64,000 nt of DNA from Acanthochromis polyacanthus (lineage: Eukaryota > Chordata > Actinopteri > Pomacentridae), in assembly GCF_021347895.1 (NCBI RefSeq), contig NC_067116.1, positions 38,645,677-38,709,676 on the forward strand. Direction: 5' to 3'. Made by a program: the position numbers and the translations under genes. This document shows positions 41,100-50,689 of the stretch, one piece after another. Below the pieces are notes generated by a model that saw only the letters and a list, made by a program, of their open reading frames with translations, had not been told where the DNA came from and searched no databases. Position 1 is the stretch's first letter. Each line of letters starts with the position of its first letter.

Positions 41100-42375
41100 A
41101 TGTGCATAAAAAGGATGAGAATAAGAGAATGAGCATGGTCCAAACGTAATACATAAAAAGAATGAAAGTGTCACAGATGCAAAATGAAAACAAACGGGGA
41201 ATTAAACTAAATAACTAAAAAGTAGCGAGGACAATGAGTTAATGCCTCTCTCCTCTTACCCCTGTCATTGCAATTACTTTTCTACTGAGATATAAGCAAA
41301 AAGAAAGAAAGAAAGCTGTATGGGTAAACAGCCATAACAAAAACTACCAGGCCCAACACAAAGGTTTGCGTTTCACTGAACTGTTGAGATTCGTGAACGC
41401 ATGCGGAGAATTTAGCATTTTCTCATGTAAATGTTGAAGCCTTGCCACGTAACCAAGTCATTTTTAAGGAAGCAAGCAAGTCATATTCAGTTTTGTACAT
41501 TATTTCCTTTCACTGCAATGCTCGTAGAAGCTGACAGCAAGTAATTCTCAACTGATTGTTAGAGTGAGTTACAAAAAATAAACTATTGGAAAAACTGTTG
41601 TCTTCGATTTGTTCTTCTTTGCATGCTTCAGCAAGCCTTTGTTATGTGTTCTTGTGGTAATATCGTTACTGACCACATCAACAGAAGACAATAAAGGTTG
41701 CAGAAGTTGCTGCGGTTATGATGCATGCTCTTCACAACTTGTTACGATTCCTGCACTGCACATATGACACAGTATGTCTTATAATTTTTTTCCCTTTCAA
41801 CATTTTGGAGCGAAATCATAAATGGAAAAAAGGTGTATATATATGCAATGCAATACTTGCAGTTTTCATTTTAAAGCCTTACTCGGCTTATAGTTTCTGA
41901 TCACGATATCTTTATTTTATCTTCTGCCACTGCTTTAGACATTGAAATCTTGGTTTTCTCCTTCATCTAAAAGGTGGTACTGGGTAAAATATAAATCTAA
42001 AGACCGTTCATGGTAAACATCTGCATAAAATCTACAGCAGCCAGCTACAACGTCAAAAGACTGTGTAACAATGCTTTTTATTACTCTGTCTTTGTGACGG
42101 TGGGAACATAAGCACTGAAATCTGCAGCTGTGTGGTTGTGGTCCATCAAGACTGTCATACAAGTCACATAAAGATATGAAGTGTGTCACATAGATCCCTG
42201 CAAACGAACATTGTGTTATAGATGTTTAGCATGTCTATGTCTAATGTGGCTTCATATTAATATGCACGAAGAGTGAGAGAAAAGAGAACCAACATGCTCC
42301 AAAACAAACAAAATCAATAGAATCAAAAGTGTCACAGATGCAAAATGAATACAACACTCAATTAATAATGGACGG
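41100..42375. repeat. Diverged direct repeats flanking the relic
   Basis: GTGTCACAGATGCAAAATGA at about 41168 recurs at about 42330. TGTGACGGTAGGAACAT near 41018 recurs as TGTGACGGTGGGAACAT near 42093. The order is conserved with much divergence between, which suggests an old tandem duplication of the intergenic unit. Confidence 0.5.
41668..41845 (+). pseudogene. Relic of a B-like protease (promoter, exon 1, start of exon 2)
   Basis: ACTGACCACAT and GACAATAAA at 41668-41695 match the 5' flank of gene B (44868-44903). ATGATGCATGCTCTTCAC at 41718 matches the start of B exon 1 (MMQALH versus MMHALH). After a shortened intron, GAAATCATAAATGG at 41812 matches the B activation site (EIINGKK). The reading frame then passes into AT-rich DNA and no later exon was recognised. 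The acceptor before the exon 2 relic is CAA rather than CAG. This is a truncated, non-functional copy. Confidence 0.7.
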
Positions 42376-43017
42376 GGGACAGTTAACTAATGTAAATCAG
42401 CACGTGTTCATTGCATGACAATAACTTTACCACTATGGACTATGAAATGTAATGTGTATATGAAGAACTTGAATGTGACAGAAGCAACTGTTGAGCAAGT
42501 TATGTGAATACGGTACTCGATTATTAATTAAAAATGTGATCGCATTACTTTAGCAATGACTCAGCAGCAAAGTTATGCCATATATTCCTGGTAATTTTGT
42601 TTTTGTTCTTCAGCTGTAGCACCGTCAAAACTGCCTTGAAAAAATCCTCCACACCCATGCTGCATCTTTTGTCTTTGGCATGTGTATACATAGAAAAAGA
42701 GACATTCTGTTTTACAAGCAGTCCACTTCATCTTGGAACAGATGTACAGCTCGTTCAGTAGCATGTTTGGTCTCAGAGACTCCGTGCAGCTTTCCAAAGA
42801 TCCTGACCTTAAAAGCACACCTCACACTCTCAACAAAATTATGTAACTATGTAAAAATATCAGTAGTTAATACGAGCAAGAAAGATAAGGCCATGTGATA
42901 TTTTAACAAGAACACTTATCTGGAATTATCTGATGTTGTGCTTTTCCTGTTTTGGTGAAAGCAATCGTATCACTTGAATACACGGATGGAAATTTTTCAA
43001 ATTTGGGTCAAGTGTCA

Positions 43018-44187
43018 CAGTGCTAGAGCGCCTGCCCCTTGCCCTCAGTAACAAGCAGGTGCTCGCTGGGTCTCAACTTTTTTTTTAAAATTTAAACATT
43101 AAACACACACACACAACATGAACAACACTAAACACGAGGAGCGGACACGCGCATGGCAGCAGTTGCACAGTCAACAGGCATCTCCACCCTGACTGCAGCC
43201 ACTAACCACGGAACACGTCAATGAATCAGGTGTATTGTTCATAAGCCTCAGCTGCCACACGGTGCATTTATTTGTCTCTGTTGTGAAGTAGCCTGTCTCA
43301 TGCAGCGCTAAACAACCGTGCCTAAATTAGCCTGCTTATCCAGCTCGACGCTACCCATAATAATAATCAATTCATCGACATAACGTGATGACGATGACCA
43401 CACAACCAATGTTATTTGATGGACTGGTACAGCATATGATCAGCATACTATAAGTGAATATTTAGTTTGTCTAGGTTTATTACTAGCCTACATTAGGTAG
43501 AGGCAACACTTGCTGTGACTTTTTTGCTGAATGACAAAAACAAAAAGTAGCTTTCTGCCTAGTTGTGTCCTAATGTCAGGAATCATTCTTGATATCGTTG
43601 ATCTCTTTTAATTTGCCAATTGCAGAATGCCCAGAAGGGAAAGGATCAAGAGAGACAAGAAAGGGAGCTACAGCAGGTCGCCCAGAGAAGCAGCTCTCTG
43701 CTCTCCGGGATTAAAAAAAACAAGGAGGATGAGGAGACAGATCATGATCGTGAAGAAGAAAGGTCAGAGTCAACATCAGAGTCATGTTAACTGTTTAGGG
43801 CCTTTTCCTCTAATTTAATTGAGATATCGTAAAAGCTGTTCCTGATTTATTTTGTCAACACAAAGTGATTTGATGGAACTAAATCAGGCAATAGTCTGTA
43901 TTAGCAAACTATATTATTTTGTACTAACCATGAGTTGCTTCTACGTTACAACACTTGCAGTAATTGTGTATTTACCTTAATAGGCTATTATCAAAACTCT
44001 GACTTTTATTGACCTTTATGTGTTACTATTAAGATGCCGTTACAGAATATGTGTTCTTGATTTTTTTTTTTTTTCCCCAAATCTCACACCGTTATATTAA
44101 GACAGCCAGTGGTTCTACATGCTGTACAAGGTGCCCTTTTTTTTCCCACTGAGCACCTGCCCTCCAAAATGTCTGCGCACACCACTG
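43018..44187. mobile_element. Decayed hAT-like element
   Basis: The left end starts CAGTGCTAGAGCGC and the right end is the complement of CAGTGGTGTGCGCAGAC. An inner motif CAGGTGCTC followed by GGG appears in both arms in inverted order. CAGTG-type ends are usual for Charlie-like hAT transposons. Inside, 43624-43789 is an open segment after an acceptor-like TTGCAG, encoding a Glu/Lys/Arg/Ser-rich peptide ending at TAA; it may be a fragment of the element's exon. No 8-bp target duplication is evident. Confidence 0.4.
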
Positions 44188-44919
44188 CCTGGATTCAAGG
44201 ATGAAGTGATTCTTTAGTTTTAAATATTTACCCTTGTCTGCGTGCTTTCATTTCCCTTCTTGTATGCTCTTGTTATGTGGAAATTATTAATTGTAATTCG
44301 TACATTTCTAGCCTCCTCTTGACACATTCTTTACCCGTTTAAAAAACAACTGAAGAGACAGATATTCCTTCGCAGTAGCCTTCGGTATATCCAGTAAATG
44401 AGATTACACATTTCAAGAAACACATCACATGTTTCACTCTGATTAGGAGAAATGAAAGACTGAGTCATGATGATCCTTCAGAGTGTTAGCTCTCAGTAAA
44501 TGATTAAATGACTAACACATTAGTCTCATATCTGTAACTATGAGAATACCGACACTCAAACCGGATGTCTGAATCTGAGGCTTATGTTACTCATCAAGTT
44601 TTCAAAGGTTCTGGTGGAAAGTCGCACAAACAAAATGCCACAAAGTGATCAAAAGACCGCAACTAAAATGCTGAGTCATGAGAAAGTTTTGTTCATCGAT
44701 TTAAATAATTTTAAAGAAACAATCAGGGAAAAATATGCACAAAGGAAACAGGCTAAATTTATTAATCCAACCGGCTGTGTTATGTGATCTGCTGCCAGGC
44801 AGCAGAAGCACAGACTTTGCATTTACTGTAACAATAACCATACGGCTATGAAATGCTTCATCTCTTCACTGACCACATGCACTCAGCACTGCAAGACAAT
44901 AAACAGTGAAGTAAGCTAA

Positions 44920-44940
44920 AACCACAGGCTGTATATAAAG
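44920..44940 (+). promoter_or_regulatory. Gene B core promoter: RUNX-type motif and TATA box
   Basis: AACCACA at 44920-44926 is followed by TATATAAAG at 44932-44940, 35 bp before the ATG. The TATA box is a strong consensus match. Confidence 0.65.
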
Positions 44941-44974
44941 GGGTCGTCTTGACTCTCCAGAGACGACAGCCAAA

Positions 44975-46215
44975 ATGATGCAAGCTTTGCACGTCGTTAC
45001 GCTTTTCTATGCTTTGACAAGCCTTGGACAAAATGGTAAGTTCCCAAAATACAGTTATGACTGTCTGGTACAAAAATTAAACATTAACTCATCTTTTTCT
45101 CCTTATGTTTCCCTGCAGCACATGGGGGTGAAATAATAAATGGCAAAAAGGTCCCAGATGACTTAATGCTGTATATGGCTTCAGTGCAGAACAATCAAGG
45201 ACATGTTTGTGGAGGATTTCTTATCAGTGAAGACTTTGTGGTCACTGCTGCCCACTGTGACAAAGGGTGAGTTTAAACTGAATTTTTTTTTTTTTTTTTT
45301 AACTTTTCAGAATAGCAATTCTTTTGTCAGACAACAGTTACTGACAACTTCCTAATGGTGACTAATTCAGGAAGCCTACAAGTGTTGTTCTTGGCACCCA
45401 CAATCTCAAGAAGATTAACAATGCCACAATGAGATACAGCATAAGCAGATGCAAGTACCCACAGTATAAGGATGCTAAGTTTGGTGATGACATCATGCTT
45501 CTCAAAGTAAGTATACTTTTTTTTTAACCCAGATGATATCAGGTATGATTATATTTAGTGAAACGTTCACGCATAAAGAGCAGACATCCACTTTTAGCAC
45601 AGTTCTATATTCAAGCAGCTCTTTTTAAACTTAAGGTCTAATACAAGATTTGGTATTGGCTAGTTTCGAATTTTCATGATTTTTTTTTCATCCACAGCTG
45701 TCTAAAAAAGCGCGACTGGACAACAGAGTACAGCCGATTCAGCTGCCGAAGGCTGAAATTAAACTGAAAGACAAAGCAAAGTGTCGCGTGGCTGGATGGG
45801 GCTTCACAAAAACTGGTGGTAAAAGTGTTGATAAGCTGCAAATGGTGGAGGTGCCTATTGTCAAACTGGAGGAATGTAGAAGAAAATGGAAGCAAATTAG
45901 ATTTGAGCTTCCAAACAATGTCACCTGTGCGGGTGGAAGCGGAACAAACAAAGGATTCTGTAAGGTATGTCTTGTGTCATGTCACAGAAAGTACCATCTG
46001 ATTTCTAATCTTGAAATAACAGATAAACAAAGGGAATTTCTTCCTCCTCACAGGGTGACTCTGGTGGTCCTTTAGTGTGTGGTGGGATGGCTGTTGGCGT
46101 TGTGTCGTTCAACATGAAGAACAACTGTGACTACCCAAATGTACCCAATGTCTACACAGACACTTCAAGATACCTGCAGTGGATCAAACAAATTCTTAAG
46201 CAAAAACGTTGCTAA
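44975..46215 (+). CDS. Protease B: granzyme / mast-cell-protease-like S1A serine protease, complete
   Basis: Five exons: 44975-45035, 45119-45266, 45371-45506, 45698-45964 and 46054-46215 (TAA), with phases 1, 2, 0, 0. The product is 257 residues. A signal peptide is followed by AHGGE and a mature start IINGKK; the Gly-Glu before the cleavage point is the classic granzyme dipeptide removed by cathepsin C (family knowledge). His57 is in VTAAHC, Asp102 in DDIMLLK and Ser195 in GDSGGPL. Pocket residues are Gly189, Phe190, Asn216 and Asn226, with Lys at 192. The mature chain has exactly ten cysteines: the eight standard ones plus Cys at about 89 (SRCKYP) and the C-terminal residue (KQKRC). The protein is basic. 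The first of two adjacent ATGs was chosen; the second would also work. An ATTAAA near 46327 is a possible poly(A) signal. Confidence 0.93.
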
Positions 46216-47111
46216 ACATAGCACAGCATAGCAGACATCTCTTGTACTGCAGAGGTATTTCTGTGCTTGCTCCTGATGAAAAATGCAAAGATAAACTTTG
46301 TTGTCAAATATTGTGTTTTAATTTTTAATTAAAAAAATCATTTTCCTGCATGATATTCACACAGCTGATGTGTACATTATTTTTGGTTGCAGTGCAAGGG
46401 CCCAATACAACCTCTAAAACTACAACTACAAGGCATCTACAGTATTCCCCACTCTCCACAGCTGATCTAAGGAGTATTAGTCAAATTAGCAGCAGCTTAT
46501 TGCAAAAACAATGCAAATATGAAATCAGTGGCATGTTAGTAGGAGTTGTTTTGTCTTTAGCAAGCATGCAAAGTGTCTGCCAAAGTCTGCCTGAATGCCT
46601 TGTAAGTGTATTTGTGGATGTACATATCATCAGGAGAAGTTTGCTTAAAGCCAGAATCTTCAGTCCATAATATTTTTATGAATTTCAAACCTATTGTAGA
46701 CTTTTGTCGAATCACTACACAGAGAAATGAGTGGTATTGGTTGACTGTTAGCTTCCCAGTAATGGAAAAAAAAAAATAACTAGGGCACTGTTTCATAACT
46801 GACAGTGAGAACACTGATCTTCAAATGATGCTCTGGTTTCAGTGGTTCACCTACTCTGTCACAGAGTTCAAGTCAATGTTTCGATCAGCTCTCTCAAACA
46901 GATGCACACCAAAGACGATAGGTGGTTCTCTTTTTTTTTTATCCAATTTGATGTGAGTAAAATCCACCAAGGAAGAGGAGAGGGTTAGGAAAGCTGAGAG
47001 TAAGAAGAAAACCTGGCTGCTATGCCTCTACAAGTTTGAAAGTTTCACATTTTCATTCAATGTCTGTGTCCTCGTATTAGGTAAGAGAGTACAACCACTG
47101 TATCTTCCAAG
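46216..47111. other. Intergenic DNA downstream of gene B
   Basis: No exon was recognised. A 106-codon open frame near 46350-46670 lacks any domain signature and looks like chance. A short purine-rich run lies near 46970-47015. Confidence 0.5.
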
Positions 47112-47419
47112 AAATTAGATCACTAGATTAAAATTGACCAAAGCGCAACAGAAAATTATCTGCTGCATACTTATCATTTGTGCTTCTTCCTGTTACACCA
47201 CCAAGGCCCATATTCATGAAGCTTCCTACGACAAAGATTTTCTCTGAAAAGACACAAGACTTTTTCTGAGTATTTTCCCCTTATAGTTTAGACTTGATCA
47301 AAAACAAACACAAAAGTTGTTCACAAATCATTTTAGCTTTTCAGAGAGCTAATAAGAATGTTGGGAGTAGGAAATAACACTTCTACAAAGCTAAAGAGAT
47401 TCTTCAGCAGAGATATACT
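47112..47419 (+). repeat. Left arm of the C/D segmental duplication, copy 1
   Basis: This block matches 57753-58058 at about 90 percent or better by eye, from AAATTAGATCA to GAGATATACT. In copy 1 the match stops exactly where an LTR fragment begins. Confidence 0.85.
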
Positions 47420-47988
47420 GTCACAAATCAGAGGTGTGAACCCAAGCAGCAGGCACGGACAGGTGGGTGAAATTAATAATGATTTAATGCCAACAAGAAT
47501 AAATTAACGGAAAAAACTCTTAATAGCTGCAACAGGAGGGAAACAAGGGAATGAGAACATAAACTAAACTAACCAAGGGCGGACCCGAAGGCCGAAATAA
47601 ACTAATAAACAAACTAAACTAAAATACGGGGAGAGAAGACTCACAGGAGGTCCAGAGAATTGTCCAGAATCTGACGGGCGGCAAGATGGACTAAACAGGC
47701 TGAGCCGAGGGAGAGACGTGGCGAGGGCAGGGAAACAGGTAACAGTCCAAAGGGGAAATAGAGTCCAGTAAAACGGCATGCAGGAAACGGGGAACGATGT
47801 GCAGGGTTTGGCGGAGTGCGTCGTGGTCTAGGCAGATGAAACATGGAGCAATGAACCAGCAGTGAGCTGTGCAGAGAGGCCGGCTTAAATGCTGCAGTGA
47901 TTGTTCATTCCTGCCAGCTGTGCTCTCCGCACAGCTGTTAATCGTTTGGCTGATTGAGTCATTGCAGTGGAGCAGGAGGAGCATGACA
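47419..47988 (-). mobile_element. LTR of a retrotransposon (minus orientation)
   Basis: The segment is bounded by TGTCA at 47419-47423 and its complement TGACA at 47984-47988, as expected of LTR ends. Just beyond, on the minus strand, lies a purine-rich tract (complement of ACCCACCCCCTCAAGG at 47991-48006) in the position of a polypurine tract. That orients the element as minus, with this as its 3' LTR. No gag, protease or reverse transcriptase domain was recognised inside, so the internal region is truncated or the element is non-autonomous. Confidence 0.5.
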
Positions 47989-48489
47989 ATACCCACCCCC
48001 TCAAGGTGCGCCTCCTGGCGCACACTGGACTGGTCGGGTACCGGCAGGTGACCTCAGGACCGGCAGGGATCTGACAGGGGAAATCGCTACCGGGGCGGTC
48101 CGAGGGACGGGCAGGCTGGGTCCAGGTGGGTGGGAGGGACAACGTTGGAGGACGATCCAGGGCTGGACAGGCCGGAGCTGGTCAGGCTGGATCCGGACAG
48201 GCTGAGGGGACCGCTCTGGAAGACGGCCCGAGTGCTGGACAGGCTGGGGCTGGACCGGGAACCGACAGCCAGGCCGACGGAGGTCCTCCGGCGGTAGGAC
48301 TGGGAACCAGCAGTTGAATCGGTTGATGCCTTCTGGAGGCCGGGCTAGGAATCGGCAACAGGCCCGACGGGAACTCTCTGGAGGCCGGGCTGGGAACCGG
48401 CAGCAGGCCCGATGGGAACTCTCTGTAGGGCCGAGTTGGGAACCAGCAGCGGGCCCAACAGGAAGGCTGTGCTGGGAACAGGCGATGGC

Positions 48490-48820
48490 GGGACCCCTCC
48501 AGGGGTCGGGCCGGTGGCCGGACTGGGAACTGGCAATGGCAGGATTCCTCCAGGGGCTGAACTGGAACCGGAGACCCCTCCAGGGGCTGAACTGGAACCG
48601 TGGCCAGGGACCCCTCCGGGGACAGGATTGTAGTCAGAATCCCTCCGGGGGCGGAGCTGGAAACGGCGGCCCCTCCGGGGGCGGAGCTGGAAATGGCGGC
48701 CCCTCCGGGGGCAGAGCTGGAACCGGCGGCCCCTCCAGGGGCGGAGCCGGCGACCCCTCTGGGGGCGGAACTGGAATCAGGGCCGGAAGCCCCTCCGGGG
48801 GCAGAGTGGGGGCCTGGACT
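48490..48820. repeat. 30-bp minisatellite (GGGGCGGAGCTGGAA type)
   Basis: Units of about 30 bp contain CCCCTCCGGGGGCGGAGCTG and vary by a few bases. Because the unit is a multiple of three, frames stay open on both strands and read as repeated PPGAELE on the + strand. Confidence 0.85.
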
Positions 48821-48949
48821 GGGGAATAACTGGACTGGACTTGAGCTGGACAGGACAATGGCTGACCTGGACTAGAGCTGGGTGGAACTGGATTGGACCT
48901 GAACTGGACTGGTTTAGTACTGGACTGGACTAAAACTGAACTGGACTTG

Positions 48950-49320
48950 AGTCGGACTGAAAGGACTGGAGGGTCAGAAGGGACAGAAAGGACTGGAGGG
49001 ACAGAAAAACAGGAGGGACTGGAGGGACAGGAGGGACTGACTGAACTGGAGGGGCTGACCGAACTGGAGGGACTGGAGGGACTGACTGAACTGGAGGGAC
49101 TGCAGGGACTGACTGAACTGGAGGGACAGGAGGGACTGACTGAACTGGAGGGACAGGAGGGACTGACTGAACTGGAGAGACAGGAGGAGCTGGAGGGACT
49201 GGAAGGCCTGGAGGGACAGAAGGAACTGAATGGACAGGAGGGATTAAAAGGATTGGAGGGACCGAAAGGACAGAAGGGACAAGAGGGATAGGAGGGACAA
49301 AAAAGAACTGGAGGGACAGG
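48950..49320. repeat. 9/27-bp minisatellite (CTGGAGGGA type)
   Basis: The base unit of nine bases, CTGGAGGGA or GGAGGGACT, is organised in 27-bp higher-order units such as LTELEGQEG in translation. Long frames on both strands through it result from the period and are not genes. Confidence 0.88.
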
Positions 49321-49419
49321 ACAGGAGAGACCACTCCTGCAGGGGAACCACAGGGTGTTGAAGGGGCCACTGCAGGAGGACCACTCGACGTTAAGGTGGC
49401 GCAAAGTCTCAGCAGGTGT

Positions 49420-50060
49420 TGGGGGGAGGCACAACGTCCCCTCAAGGCTGCCGAGGAGGAGCTATGTCCCTACAAGGCTGCCAAGGAGGAGTTATGCCTC
49501 TTCAGGACTCGGGAGAAGGCGCTAGGCCTCCTTAAGGATCCCGAGGAGGGGCTATACCCCCTCAAGGCTGCCGCATTGGAGGCAGGATGCCCTACCAAGG
49601 CCGTGCAGGAGGCAGGATGCCTCACCGAGGCTGCGGAGGGGGCAGGATGCCTCACCAAGGCCGCGGAGAAGGCGGGACGCATCACCGAGGACGTGGAGGG
49701 AACGCCTCGACAAGGACACAGAGGAGGCGGGACGCCTCGACAAAGACACGAAGCAGGCGGGACGCCTCGACAAGGACACGGAGGAGGCAGGGTGCCTCCC
49801 GAAAGCTGCAGCGGAGGAGGGACGCCTCGACAAAGACACGGAGGAGGCGGGACGCCTCGACAAAGACACGGAGGAGGCGGGACGCCTCAACAAAGACACG
49901 GAGGAGGTGAAACGCCTCGACAACGACACGGAGGAGGCGGGACGCCTCGACAAGGACACGGAGGAGGCGGGACCCTAAAGCTGCAGCGGAGGCAGGACGC
50001 CTCGACAAAGACACGGAGGAGGCGGGGCGCCTCCCTAAAGCTGCAGCGGAGGCGTGACCC
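49420..50060. repeat. 30-bp minisatellites (GAGGAGGCGGGACGCCTC type)
   Basis: First come units with GAGGAGGAGCTATG (49440-49560), then many copies of a 30-bp unit containing GAGGCGGGACGCCTCGACAA and GACACGGAG (49680-50040). The unit length again keeps frames open on both strands. Confidence 0.9.
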
Positions 50061-50573
50061 CAGCAAACTGGCCGGACTACTTTCGTCTGGACCAAAACCA
50101 GACCGCATCTCTGCTCACCGGACGCTGTCAGGGGTAAGTCTGTGTGAATGCACAACACTGCTGACGGGGATGTCATACAGATTCATGTCAAAAATCCCGA
50201 ACTATCCCTTTAAGTACACTTCTTGTAAAAATCACAAATAGTAAGAAAAGGCACATCCAAATAGCCCAGAGTCAAAACTGAAATCCAGTGATTGAAAAAT
50301 ACTGGAAGTGATTCTTGAATGAAGAAAGTTACGTTAACCAGCACAGTTGACTAGAACCCTAATTGATTTCCACTTAAATAGTCTTGATTAAATTAATCAG
50401 TGAATGATTACAAATAAGAAAAGGGAGAATAAATTAACGTGAAAGTGTTATACACTCCTCTCACACTGATAATGTCATGTGTGTGTCTGCTTCAGACTAA
50501 TGCAAGTCAGATAATGAACAGATAACGATATGATCACACAAGCTGCAAACATGCACACCTACTATGCAAAGGA

Positions 50574-50638
50574 TGTGGTTAAGTTACAAAAACAGAGATA
50601 ATAATCATATTTGAGAACAAGCAAAGTGCTATATTAAG
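50574..50638 (+). promoter_or_regulatory. Gene C core promoter: RUNX-type motif and altered TATA box
   Basis: TGTGGTT lies at 50574-50580. TATATTAAG at 50630-50638 occupies the place of the TATATAAAG found in gene D. The single A-to-T change weakens the consensus. Confidence 0.55.
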
Positions 50639-50689
50639 AAATCAGCTTGACCTCTAAGAATATTAGTCAGTCTCGGTCTTGCTGGCGCC

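Larger units (their letters stand above)
47989..50208 (-). mobile_element. Internal remnant of the LTR element, filled with G/C-rich minisatellites
   Basis: The region runs from the polypurine-like tract to ACTATCCCTTTAA, where homology to the upstream flank of gene D begins at once. The whole interval is G/C-rich and made of successive short tandem units. No retroviral-type domains are readable. The right boundary may belong to a second, different transposon end, because TTAAAGGGATAGT is a common terminal motif in fish DNA elements. Confidence 0.4.

Noticed and set aside
46350..46670. 106-codon frame downstream of gene B
   Set aside because: No signal peptide plus domain pattern, no splice context and no similarity to the neighbouring proteases.
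48314..48829. 171-codon Gly/Pro-rich frame resembling collagen
   Set aside because: It lacks the strict Gly-X-Y pattern and follows the minisatellite unit.
48634..49434. 266-codon minus-strand frame rich in Pro/Ser/Cys
   Set aside because: It runs through 9/27/30-bp minisatellites whose period keeps every frame open. Opposite-strand frames are equally long and no domain is present.
49396..50241. 281-codon plus-strand frame with repeated DASTKTRRR-like units
   Set aside because: It is a translation of the 30-bp minisatellite. The other strand is open over the same region.
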